Shown: positions 1 through 7,441 of the stretch, in pieces | Numbering within the stretch: the stretch's first letter is position 1 | Layout of the letters: each line of letters begins with the position of its first letter | DNA from: Solirubrobacter soli DSM 22325 | Lineage (GTDB): Bacteria > Actinomycetota > Thermoleophilia > Solirubrobacterales > Solirubrobacteraceae | Assembly: GCF_000423665.1 (NCBI RefSeq) | Contig: NZ_KE384069.1 | Span: forward strand, 299,588-363,587 | Direction of reading: 5' to 3' | Length of the DNA stretch: 64,000 nucleotides | Notes under the pieces: generated by a model | Told to the model about the DNA's origin: nothing | The model's input: the letters and a program-made list of their open reading frames with translations, nothing else | The model's database searches: none | Position numbers and translations under genes: made by a program

Positions 1-548
1 GCGGGCGCCTCGGCAGCGGGCGCGGCCTCGGCCGGTGCGGCCTCAGCAGCCGGAGCGTCAGCAGCGGGCGCCTCGGCGGCCGGCGCGGCTTCGGCCTCAG
101 CGGCCGGAGCGTCAGCGGCGGGCGCGGCCTCGGCGGTGGGCGCGGCTTCGGCCGCAGCGGCCTCGGCAGCCGGAGCCTCGGCGGCAGGAGCCTCAGCGGC
201 AGGAGCCTCGACGGCCGGGGTCTCGATCGTGTCGGCCTCGGCGGCCGGCTCGCTCGTCGCGGCCTCGGTGGGCGCCTCGTCCGACGCGGCCGGGGCGGGG
301 GCCTCGGAGGCGACCGGCTCGCTCGTCTCCTCGGCGGCGACGGCGGGCGTCTCCACGGTCTCGGCCTCGGGCGCCACGGCGTCGTCCAGCGCCGGAGCGT
401 CGGCGGCGACCGCGGCCTCGGCGGTCGCGTCCTCCACGCTCACGGGCGGGGCCGAATCGCCGTTCCCTTCGGAGGCCGCCACCGGGGCTTCCGGTTCTGG
501 CGTCGTGGCGGTCTCGTTCTTATCCTCGGGAGAGGGCGTCTCGGTCAT
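1..548 (-). CDS. Acidic Ala/Glu/Pro-rich protein, N-terminal part (cut by window edge)
   Basis: The minus strand reads open from an ATG at 548 to the window edge, so the 3' end is missing. The protein begins MTETPSPEDKNETATTPEPE and continues for about 180 residues of Ala-, Glu- and Pro-rich low complexity with many short repeats of the type EAPAAEA. This matches the disordered acidic extensions that high-GC actinobacteria place in front of a folded domain, and that domain would lie outside the window. An AGAGG lies about 8 nt upstream of the start. The gene is divergent from polA across 178 bp. No function can be assigned from the visible part. The opposite-strand Ala-rich ORF over the same bases is its shadow, since the minus frame has a sensible start and acidic character. 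Confidence 0.7.
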   Translation of the reverse strand, partial: MTETPSPEDKNETATTPEPEAPVAASEGNGDSAPPVSVEDATAEAAVAADAPALDDAVAPEAETVETPAVAAEETSEPVASEAPAPAASDEAPTEAATSEPAAEADTIETPAVEAPAAEAPAAEAPAAEAAAAEAAPTAEAAPAADAPAAEAEAAPAAEAPAADAPAAEAAPAEAAPAAEAP

Positions 549-713
549 GGTGTTGGACCTCTGGCTGCTGGCTTGGCGCGCCGCGAATCGCAGGAAGTTG
601 GAAGGGCGCGCGAGGGCGGGGCGTCCGGGCGCGGCAAAGCACCGGGAAGCCGCGTCGCCAGCATAGCGGTCACAAACGCCTGACTCGGCACTCGTTCCCC
701 GCCTGACGACTAC

Positions 714-719
714 TAACGT
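714..719 (+). promoter_or_regulatory. -10 box (TAACGT) of a leaderless polA promoter
   Basis: TAACGT fits TANNNT and ends 7 nt before the polA ATG at 727. There is no Shine-Dalgarno sequence in the gap, so transcription probably starts at or next to the start codon. No good -35 hexamer is seen. Confidence 0.45.
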
Positions 720-726
720 TCACACC

Positions 727-3324
727 ATGCCGCCCGGCAACGGAGACTCCCCCCGCGAGCTGTTCCTGATCGACGGGAACTCGCTCGCATATCGCGCGTT
801 TTTCGCGCTCCCGGAGTCGATCTCGACCTCCGACGGACGCCCCACGAACGCGATCTTCGGATTTGCGTCCATGCTCGTGAAGATCCTCACGGACTACGGG
901 CAGGTGCCCACGGTCGTCGTGTGGGATGCGGGGATGTCGGGGCGCAAGGAGATCAGCCCCGACTACAAGGCCCAGCGCTCCACCCGCCCGGACCTGCTCA
1001 AGCTCCAGTGGCCGCACCTGCGCCCGCTCGTGGAGGCCTTCGGCTACAGCAACATCTCCGTCGAGGGCTTCGAGGCCGACGACGTGATCGCCGCCCTCAC
1101 CGAGCAGGCCAAGGAGCGCGGCGTGCCCGTGATGGTCGTCACCGGCGACCGCGACGCCTACCAGCTCGTGGACGACGGCGTGCGGATCATGTCGACGTCC
1201 AGGGGCGTGACCGACACGAAGGTCTACGACCGCGAGGCGGTGATCGAGCGCTACGGCATCCCGCCCGAGCTCGTCCCGGACTTCATCGGCCTCAAGGGCG
1301 ACTCCTCGGACAACATCCCGGGCGTCCCCGGCATCGGCGACAAGACCGCCGCGGACCTGCTGCAGAAGTTCGGCGACCTCGAGGGCGTGCTCTCGAACAT
1401 CGACAACATCACGGGCGCCAAGCGCAAGCAGAACCTGACCGAGCACGCCGACAACGCGCGCATGTCCAAGCAGCTGGCGACGATGGTCCGCGACGTCCCG
1501 GTCGACATCGACCTCGAGGTCGAGTTCACGCGCGTCCCGGACCGCTCGAACCTGCGCACGGTCTTCCGCGACTGGGAGCTCCGCGACCCGCTGAGAAGAC
1601 TCGAGGAGGCCCTCGAGGCCGCCGACCTCGAGTCGATCCCGCGCCCCGAGGACGTCGACCGGATCCAGGTCAAGACCGGGCTCGCCCGCCACCCGACCGA
1701 CATCACGCGCATGAAGGGCGACGAGCTCGTCATCACCCTGCAGGCGCCGGAGGTCCCCGAGGGCGAGCTGATCCCGCGCGAGCCGGTCTGGCGCTTCGCG
1801 GCGTACGCGGGCGGCAACATCGCGCTCGCGGGGGAGACGGACGACCCGAGCCTGGTGATCCAGGCCGTGGGCGACCGCCCGGTGGTCACCCACGACGCCA
1901 AGCAGCTCGGCGACGTCCCGGCCAACCTCGTCTTCGACACCGCGGTCGCCGGCTACCTGCTCGACCCGGCCCGCCGCGGCTACCCGCTCGACGAGCTCGC
2001 CGAGGACCGCGGGATCGGCGCGGACGCGGGCGATGAGCTCGCCACCTACGCCGTGCTCATCCACGAGCTGGCGAAGCAGCAGCGGCCGCAGATCGAGGAA
2101 CGCGGGCTGACCGAGCTGATGAACACGGTCGAGCTCCCGCTCGTCCACGTGCTGCGCGAGACCGAGAAGGCGGGCATCAAGCTCGACACCGCCGCGCTGG
2201 AGAAGGTCGCGACCCGGATCAAGGCCGAGGTCATCGATCTCGAGAAGCAGGTCTGGGAGCTGGCGGGCGAGGAGTTCGTGATCGGCTCGCCGCAGCAGCT
2301 CGGGCAGATCCTGTTCGAGAAGCTCAAGCTGTCGCGCAAGCGCCGCGGCAAGACCGGCTACAGCACCGACGCCCGCGTGCTGCAGGCGATCCGCGACGAG
2401 CACCCGATCATCCCCACGATCGAGCGCTACCGCGAGTTGTCCAAGCTCGCCCAGACCTACCTCGACGCGCTGCCGAACTGGCTCGGCGACGACGGCCGCC
2501 TGCACACGACGTTCGAGCAGACCACCGCCGCGACCGGGCGCCTGTCCAGCATCAACCCGAACCTGCAGAACATCCCGATCCGCACCGAGACCGGTCGCGA
2601 GATCCGCGCCTGCTTCATCCCCGAGCCCGGCAATGTCCTGCTCAGCGCCGACTACAGCCAGGTCGAGCTGCGGGTCCTCGCGCACATCGCGAACGAGCAG
2701 GTGCTCAAGGACATCTTCGCCCGCGGCGAGGACGTGCACACCGAGACCGCCTCGTTCGTCTTCGAGCTGCCGCCGGAGGAGCTCGACGTCGGCATGCGCT
2801 CCAAGGCCAAGATGGTCAACTACGGCATCGTCTACGGCCTCTCCGCGTTCGGCCTCGCCGACCGCCTGCAGATCCCGCAGGACGAGGCGCAGGCGTTCAT
2901 CGACCGGTACCTGGAGCGCTTCCCGGCGGTCGCGCAGTACATGAAGGACGCGGTCGAGCAGGCCGAGCAGCACGGTTACGTGAGCACGCTCTTCGGCCGT
3001 CGCCGCCAGATCCCCGAGATCCGCGCCCGCGACTGGCAGATGCGCAGCTTCGGCCGCAGGCTCGCCGTCAACACGCCGATCCAGGGCACCGCGGCGGACA
3101 TCATCAAGATCGCGATGGTCAACTGCCACAACGCGCTGGCCGAGGCCGGGCTCAAAACCAGAACGATCCTCCAGATCCACGACGAGCTGCTGTTCGAGGG
3201 CCCGCCGGAGGAGATGCTCCAGGCGGAGGAGATCGTGATCCGCGAGATGGTCGGCGCGGCCGACATCGACCCGCCGCTGGTGGTCGACGCCGGCGTCGGC
3301 GAGAACTGGCTCAAGGCCAAGTGA
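727..3324 (+). CDS. polA: DNA polymerase I
   Basis: Family A DNA polymerase of 865 residues, for Okazaki-fragment processing and repair gap filling. Residues 1-300 are the 5'-3' exonuclease/flap domain (LIDGNSLAYRAFF, then GDSSDNIPGVPGIGDKTA of the helix-hairpin region). Residues about 310-460 correspond to the 3'-5' exonuclease fold, but the DTET-type metal-binding motif is absent, so proofreading is probably lost, as in many actinobacterial and Thermus enzymes. The polymerase domain carries motif A (DYSQVELRVLAH, about residue 641), motif B (RSKAKMVNYGIVYG, about 691) and motif C (QIHDELLFE, about 816). The ATG at 727 is preceded by a -10-like box rather than a ribosome-binding site. The stop overlaps the GTG of the next gene (GTGA), so the small transporter downstream is probably cotranscribed. 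Confidence 0.97.
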   Translation: MPPGNGDSPRELFLIDGNSLAYRAFFALPESISTSDGRPTNAIFGFASMLVKILTDYGQVPTVVVWDAGMSGRKEISPDYKAQRSTRPDLLKLQWPHLRPLVEAFGYSNISVEGFEADDVIAALTEQAKERGVPVMVVTGDRDAYQLVDDGVRIMSTSRGVTDTKVYDREAVIERYGIPPELVPDFIGLKGDSSDNIPGVPGIGDKTAADLLQKFGDLEGVLSNIDNITGAKRKQNLTEHADNARMSKQLATMVRDVPVDIDLEVEFTRVPDRSNLRTVFRDWELRDPLRRLEEALEAADLESIPRPEDVDRIQVKTGLARHPTDITRMKGDELVITLQAPEVPEGELIPREPVWRFAAYAGGNIALAGETDDPSLVIQAVGDRPVVTHDAKQLGDVPANLVFDTAVAGYLLDPARRGYPLDELAEDRGIGADAGDELATYAVLIHELAKQQRPQIEERGLTELMNTVELPLVHVLRETEKAGIKLDTAALEKVATRIKAEVIDLEKQVWELAGEEFVIGSPQQLGQILFEKLKLSRKRRGKTGYSTDARVLQAIRDEHPIIPTIERYRELSKLAQTYLDALPNWLGDDGRLHTTFEQTTAATGRLSSINPNLQNIPIRTETGREIRACFIPEPGNVLLSADYSQVELRVLAHIANEQVLKDIFARGEDVHTETASFVFELPPEELDVGMRSKAKMVNYGIVYGLSAFGLADRLQIPQDEAQAFIDRYLERFPAVAQYMKDAVEQAEQHGYVSTLFGRRRQIPEIRARDWQMRSFGRRLAVNTPIQGTAADIIKIAMVNCHNALAEAGLKTRTILQIHDELLFEGPPEEMLQAEEIVIREMVGAADIDPPLVVDAGVGENWLKAK

Positions 3325-3764
3325 CGCGCGACACAGCTGTCGTCGCCGCGCTCGCGATCGGCGCCGCGGTCGCCGCTCAGGCGCCCCTGAACTCGCAGCT
3401 CGGGCGCTACGTGGGCGGCCTGCCGGCGACGACGATCGCGCTCGGCACGAGCTTCCTCTGCCTGCTGGGCCTCACGGTGATCGCCGGTGAGCTCGCGGGC
3501 TTGAAGGACATCGGCAAGCCGCCGCTGCACGTCCTGATCGGCGGCGGGATCGTCGGTGCGCTCTACGTGGGCTCCATCGTCTGGACGGTCCGCGCGCTCG
3601 GCGTCACCGGCCTGAGCGTCGTCACGCTGGCCGGCCAGTTCGCGGCGGCGCTCGCGATCGATCACTTCGGCTGGCTCGGGGTAGACAAGTCCCCGATCAC
3701 GCTCGCGAAGCTCGCGGGCGTCGCGTTGGTGGCCGCGGGGACGTGGCTGATCGTGGCCGACTAA
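3321..3764 (+). CDS. Small DMT-superfamily membrane protein (YdcZ/DUF606-like)
   Basis: A 147-residue hydrophobic protein with about five membrane helices. The N-terminal pattern (AAQAPLNSQLGRYVGG) and the paired half-transporter layout resemble the DUF606/YdcZ branch of the drug/metabolite transporter superfamily. These proteins usually work as dimers of roughly 150-residue halves. The GTG start overlaps the polA stop by 4 nt, implying translational coupling. No substrate can be inferred. The link to polA is probably positional only. Confidence 0.75.
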   Translation: MTRDTAVVAALAIGAAVAAQAPLNSQLGRYVGGLPATTIALGTSFLCLLGLTVIAGELAGLKDIGKPPLHVLIGGGIVGALYVGSIVWTVRALGVTGLSVVTLAGQFAAALAIDHFGWLGVDKSPITLAKLAGVALVAAGTWLIVAD

Positions 3765-3797
3765 CCTCACGCACCTGAAACCGAGGAGGACCGCGAG

Positions 3798-4601
3798 ATG
3801 AAGTTGGAGAACGAGTTCACCGTCCCCGCGTCGATCGACCAGGCGTGGGCCATCCTCCTCGACGTCCCCCGCGTCGCGCCCTGCCTGCCCGGAGCCACGG
3901 TCGAGCCCGACCGGGGCGAGGAGGGCGAGTACAAGGGCCAGATGAAGATCAAGATCGGCCCGATCACCGCCGCCTACAAGGGCACGGTCAGGATCCAGGA
4001 GGCCGACGAGGCCAATCACACGGTGGCCATGCGCGCGCAGGCGAAGGACGCGCGCGGCCAGGGCACCGCGGCGGCGACGATCACCTCGACGATGGAGGAA
4101 GTCGCCGACGGGACGAAGATCACCGTCGTCACCGACATGCGCGTGACCGGCCCGGCCGCCCAGTTCGGCCGCGGTGTGATGCAGGACGTCTCGGCCAAGC
4201 TGATGACCCGCTTCGCCGACTGCCTCGCCGCGCAGATGCAGGAAAGCCCGGACGTGGAGACGACGGACGCGGCCCCGCCCGCGGCCGAGACCGGCGAGAC
4301 GCCCGGCGAGGCCTCGGCCACCGTCGAGGCCCCGGCGGCGGCTGCGACCGGCGACGCGCCGGCGCCCGCCGAGAGCACGGCGACCACGCCGGGCGCGTCG
4401 TCCGGCGTCTCGTCGGCCGCCGCCACGGAGCCGCCGTCCGCGTCCTCGGGCACCCCGACCACGGAGCCGCCGAAGCCGCGCCCGACCGACGACGTGCTCG
4501 ATCTCGGCGAGGCGAGCCGCGACGCGGTCCTCAAGCGTCTCGCGCCGATCGCCGCCGGCGTCGTCGCGCTGCTGATCCTGATTCGCATCGTCAAGCGTTG
4601 A
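3798..4601 (+). CDS. CoxG-like SRPBCC protein with C-terminal membrane anchor
   Basis: A 267-residue protein. Residues 1-150 are an SRPBCC fold of the carbon-monoxide dehydrogenase subunit G (CoxG) family, with the typical opening MKLENEFTVPASIDQAW, a PCLPGA segment and GRGVMQDVS. Residues 150-235 are an Ala/Pro/Glu/Thr-rich linker, and the last 20 residues form a hydrophobic segment ending IRIVKR that could anchor it to the membrane. CoxG recruits molybdenum hydroxylase complexes to the membrane in Oligotropha. No cox or other molybdenum hydroxylase genes are visible here, so the partner is unknown. A GAGGAGG lies about 8 nt before the ATG. The stop overlaps the TTG start of the esterase. 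Confidence 0.85.
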   Translation: MKLENEFTVPASIDQAWAILLDVPRVAPCLPGATVEPDRGEEGEYKGQMKIKIGPITAAYKGTVRIQEADEANHTVAMRAQAKDARGQGTAAATITSTMEEVADGTKITVVTDMRVTGPAAQFGRGVMQDVSAKLMTRFADCLAAQMQESPDVETTDAAPPAAETGETPGEASATVEAPAAAATGDAPAPAESTATTPGASSGVSSAAATEPPSASSGTPTTEPPKPRPTDDVLDLGEASRDAVLKRLAPIAAGVVALLILIRIVKR

Positions 4602-5461
4602 GCCTGGACGCCGAGCTCCAAGCGGTCCTCGACGGCTGGGCGGCGCTCGACGGCCCGCCCGCCCACGAGGTGCCGGTGGAGCAGGCGCGCGCGGCGCACC
4701 TGTCCGAGACCGAGCACCTCGCGGGGGAGGGGCCCGCGGTCGCGCACGTCGCCGACGACGAGGTGGCGGGGGTGAAGGTCCGCGTCTACACGCCCGACCA
4801 AGCCCGCGGCACGCTCGCCTACCTGCACGGCGGCGGCTGGGTCCTGGGCAACCTCGAGTCCGTCGACGCCGTCTGCCGGGCCCTGGCGAACGAGAGCCGC
4901 GCGCGGGTCGTGAACATCGACTACCGGCTCGCGCCCGAGCACCCGTTCCCCGCGGCGCTGGAAGACGCGATCAACGCCACGCGCGCGGTCGACGCCGACG
5001 TCGTCGCCGGCGACAGCGCCGGCGGCAACCTCGCCGCGGTCGTCGCGCGCCGCCTCAAAGCGCGCCTGAAGCTCCAACTGCTGATCTACCCAGTCACGGA
5101 CGCGGGCCTGAACACGCCGAGCTACCGCGAGCTGGATGAGCGCTACGGGCTGACGGCGGCCGCGATGCGGCGCTTCTGGAACCTCTATCTCGACGGCGCC
5201 GACGGCCTCGACCCCGATGCGTCCCCACTGCGCGCGACGGACCTCGGGGGACTCCCGCCCGCGTACATCCTCACGGCGAGCCACGACGTCCTGCGCGACG
5301 AGGGCGAGGCGTACGCCCACGCCCTGCGGGAAGCGGGCGTGCCGGTGACCGTCAACCGTGTCGAGGGCGCGATCCACGGCTTCTGGCGCTGGCAGACCAA
5401 GGCGATCTCCCGCGCGGCCGTGCGCGAGGCGGGCGCGGCGGTCCGCTCCGCGCTAGGTTGA
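4598..5461 (+). CDS. Alpha/beta-hydrolase, hormone-sensitive lipase-type esterase
   Basis: A 287-residue esterase. It shows the HSL oxyanion-hole motif HGGGW, the nucleophile elbow GDSAGG (catalytic Ser), the Asp of SHDVLRDEGE and the His of IHGFW, so the triad is complete. The best start is a TTG at 4598 that overlaps the CoxG stop (TTGA); it puts MSLDAELQAVL at the N-terminus, where HSL esterases usually begin. Upstream extension in this frame is out-of-frame translation of coxG. Likely a cytoplasmic esterase for short acyl esters; the natural substrate is unknown. Confidence 0.88.
   Translation: MSLDAELQAVLDGWAALDGPPAHEVPVEQARAAHLSETEHLAGEGPAVAHVADDEVAGVKVRVYTPDQARGTLAYLHGGGWVLGNLESVDAVCRALANESRARVVNIDYRLAPEHPFPAALEDAINATRAVDADVVAGDSAGGNLAAVVARRLKARLKLQLLIYPVTDAGLNTPSYRELDERYGLTAAAMRRFWNLYLDGADGLDPDASPLRATDLGGLPPAYILTASHDVLRDEGEAYAHALREAGVPVTVNRVEGAIHGFWRWQTKAISRAAVREAGAAVRSALG
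5454..5459 (+). promoter_or_regulatory. -10-like box (TAGGTT) before the aminotransferase
   Basis: TANNNT hexamer inside the last codons of the esterase, ending 8 nt before the aminotransferase ATG at 5468. It fits the leaderless pattern seen repeatedly in this window. Confidence 0.3.
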
Positions 5462-5467
5462 CGCGCC

Positions 5468-6703
5468 ATGGCCTTCTGGCATCCCTTCGCCGACATGGGC
5501 GCGGTCTCGCGCGACGAGTTCATCATCGACCGCGGCGAGGGTCCGTGGGTCTTCGACGAGGCGGGCACCCGCTACCTCGACGGCACCGCTTCGCTCTGGT
5601 ACGCCAACCTCGGCCACGGCCGGACCGAGATCGCGGACGCGGTCGCCGCCCAGATGAAGCGGATCGAGGCGTACCACACGTTCGCCGACGTCTCCAACCG
5701 CCAGGCCATCACCCTTTGTGAGCGGCTGGCCGGCCACGCGCCGTTCCCCAACGCCAAGGTCTTCCTGACGTCCGGCGGAGGCGACTCGATCGAGGTCGCC
5801 GCCAAGCTCGCGCGGCGCCACTTCGTCAACCAGGGCCAGCCCGAGCGCGTGCACCTGATCAGCCGCACGCAGGGCTACCACGGCACGCACGGCTTCGGGA
5901 CCTCGCTCGGCGGCATCGAGGCCAACGTGACCAACTGGGGTCCGCTGGTCCCGCAGATCTCCAGCGTGCCGCACGACTCGCTGCCCGCGCTGGAGGAGGA
6001 GATCCGCCGCGTCGGCCCGGACAAGGTCGCCGCGTTCTTCTGCGAGCCGGTGATCGGCGCCGGCGGCGTCTTCCCGCCCGCCGACGGCTACATCCAGGGC
6101 GCGGCCGACCTCTGCGCCGAGCACGGGATCCTGTTCGTCATCGACGCCGTGATCTGCGGCTTCGGCCGCCTCGGCACGTGGTTCGGCGTCGAGCGCTGGC
6201 CCGACGTCAAGCCGGCGATGATCACCTTCGCCAAGGGCGTGACCAGCGGCTACCTGCCGCTCGGCGGGGTCGTGGTCGACGAGGAGATCTCGGCGCCGTA
6301 CTTCGAGGCGCCCGGCGGCCCGATGTTCCGCCACGGCGCGACCTACGCGGGCCACCCGTCGGTCTGCGCGGCCGCCAACGCGACGCTCGACATCTACGAG
6401 AGCGAGGACATCATCCGCCGCGGGCAGGACCTCGAGACGCCGCTCTACGAGGCGCTGAAGCCGCTCGCCGACCATGAGGCGGCAAGCGAGGTCCGCGGCG
6501 GGATCGGCTTCCTGGCCGCGGTCGGCGTCAAGGAGCCGAGCGCCGTCGCGACGCTGGCCGCGGGCGCGCGCAAGGCCGGCGTCCTGGTCCGCCCGCTCCT
6601 GGGCGGCGTTGCCGTCTCCCCGCCGTTGATCTGCGAGCAGGAGCACATCGACCTCGTCGCCAAGGCGATCGAGGCCGGGTTGGACCATGTAGCGGCTCGG
6701 TAA
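5468..6703 (+). CDS. Class III PLP-dependent aminotransferase
   Basis: A 411-residue fold-type I aminotransferase of the omega-aminotransferase/acetylornithine-like class III family. Visible motifs are TSGGGDSIEVAAKLARRH (substrate and PLP phosphate region), GYHGTHGFGTSL, the acidic PLP-ring residue in FVIDAVICGFGRLG and the Schiff-base Lys in TFAKGVTSGY (about residue 256). FRHGATYAGHP near residue 290 is typical of the omega-amino acid:pyruvate group. In most relatives the acidic motif reads DEVxxGFGR; here it is DAVICGFGR, so the Glu next to the Asp is replaced. Substrate is not predictable. The gene lies 6 nt after the esterase. Confidence 0.88.
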   Translation: MAFWHPFADMGAVSRDEFIIDRGEGPWVFDEAGTRYLDGTASLWYANLGHGRTEIADAVAAQMKRIEAYHTFADVSNRQAITLCERLAGHAPFPNAKVFLTSGGGDSIEVAAKLARRHFVNQGQPERVHLISRTQGYHGTHGFGTSLGGIEANVTNWGPLVPQISSVPHDSLPALEEEIRRVGPDKVAAFFCEPVIGAGGVFPPADGYIQGAADLCAEHGILFVIDAVICGFGRLGTWFGVERWPDVKPAMITFAKGVTSGYLPLGGVVVDEEISAPYFEAPGGPMFRHGATYAGHPSVCAAANATLDIYESEDIIRRGQDLETPLYEALKPLADHEAASEVRGGIGFLAAVGVKEPSAVATLAAGARKAGVLVRPLLGGVAVSPPLICEQEHIDLVAKAIEAGLDHVAAR

Positions 6704-6727
6704 TCCCTACCGCAGCGGTCGTGATAA

Positions 6728-6743
6728 ATTAGGCCCACCTAAT
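6728..6743. promoter_or_regulatory. Perfect palindrome ATTAGG-N4-CCTAAT upstream of ferritin-like gene
   Basis: Six-base arms ATTAGG and CCTAAT flank CCCA in an AT-rich island of otherwise GC-rich DNA, about 150 bp upstream of the ferritin-like start. TTAGG/CCTAA half sites are those of DtxR/IdeR iron-regulator boxes, but the spacing here is 4 bp instead of 9. Treated as a candidate operator only. Confidence 0.4.
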
Positions 6744-6881
6744 GAGGGCCACCGAAGAACCGATGGACTTTCCACTGGCCGGTTTCCGCGCTCGTCGCTG
6801 GCTCCGGTTCGAACGCGACTTCTACGCGTGGTTGGACACGCCAGAAGGCCGCTTTGCCCGTTGGTGCGCCGCCGAACGGGG

Positions 6882-6887
6882 TAGCGT
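6882..6887 (+). promoter_or_regulatory. -10-like box (TAGCGT) of the ferritin-like gene
   Basis: TANNNT hexamer ending 8 nt before the ATG at 6896, with no Shine-Dalgarno sequence between. It supports the ATG at 6896 over the in-frame ATG at 6854. Confidence 0.4.
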
Positions 6888-6895
6888 CGTGGCAC

Positions 6896-7393
6896 ATGCC
6901 GACCACACGACACGCTTCCGCGGGCATTCTCGCGGACCAGAACAGCGCCAAGCGTGAGGAGATCGTCGCGCTCCTGACACGCGCGTACTGGATGGAGATG
7001 GAGACCGTGATGTCCTATCTCGCCCAGTCCGCCCACCTCGACGGGATCCGTGCCGAGGAGATCGCCGAGGCGCTCGCCGCCGACGTGACCGAGGAGCTCG
7101 GCCACGCCAAGGCCTTCGCGAACCGCATCAAGGACCTCTACGGCACCCCGCCCGGCTCGATGGACTTCACCGCCGAGCAGAGCTACCTGCAGCCGCTCGA
7201 GGACCCGACCGACGTCGCGACCGTGATCAAGGGCGTGATCGAGGCCGAGGCCGGCGCGATCGAGCACTACACCCGGATCATCGAGGCCTGCGACGGCGTC
7301 GACTGGGGCACGCAGGACATGGTGATCGAGATCCTCCGCGACGAGGAGAACCACCTGCGCACGTTCGAGCGCTACCTCTCCGAGTTCGAGTAG
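6896..7393 (+). CDS. Ferritin-like diiron protein
   Basis: A 165-residue all-helical ferritin-like protein. Two diiron half-sites are visible: Glu in WMEMETVMSY with TEELGHA (ExxH) in the first helix pair, and IEAEAGAIEHY with RDEENHL (ExxH) in the second. The overall design resembles bacterioferritin and the short ferritin-like proteins of actinobacteria. No heme-ligating Met is obvious. Start at ATG 6896 (MPTTRHAS) is chosen because a -10-like box sits 8 nt upstream; an in-frame ATG at 6854 would add 14 residues. The role is probably iron storage or peroxide detoxification. The gene converges on the flavoprotein gene, with a strong hairpin between them. Confidence 0.85.
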   Translation: MPTTRHASAGILADQNSAKREEIVALLTRAYWMEMETVMSYLAQSAHLDGIRAEEIAEALAADVTEELGHAKAFANRIKDLYGTPPGSMDFTAEQSYLQPLEDPTDVATVIKGVIEAEAGAIEHYTRIIEACDGVDWGTQDMVIEILRDEENHLRTFERYLSEFE

Positions 7394-7410
7394 TCCTCAC
7401 GCCGCCTGCG

Positions 7411-7429
7411 CGCTCGCGGTCCGCGAGCG
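7411..7429. terminator. Hairpin between convergent genes
   Basis: Perfect 9-bp arms CGCTCGCGG and CCGCGAGCG separated by one base. In RNA the stem would close with a slightly larger loop. It lies in the 48-bp gap between the convergent ferritin-like and flavoprotein genes and could terminate both. There is no U-tract on either strand. Confidence 0.5.
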
Positions 7430-7441
7430 AGGCGCAAGCCG

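Noticed and set aside
136-666. Plus-strand Ala/Ser-rich ORF at the window start
   Set aside because: It is the antisense of the minus-strand Glu/Ala-rich gene, which has a proper start with ribosome-binding site and acidic composition. The plus reading is monotonous Gly/Ala/Ser without a domain.
670-3180. Very long minus-strand ORF opposite polA, and similar long antisense ORFs opposite the redox fusions and the giant gene
   Set aside because: High GC suppresses stop codons on the opposite strand. The translations are Arg/Asp/Val/Leu-rich with no motifs, while the plus genes have complete conserved domains.
6742-6957. 71-codon plus-strand ORF before the ferritin-like gene
   Set aside because: It overlaps the ferritin start in another frame, has weaker third-position GC than its neighbours, begins inside the ATTAGG/CCTAAT palindrome and has no ribosome-binding site. 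A small gene cannot be fully excluded.
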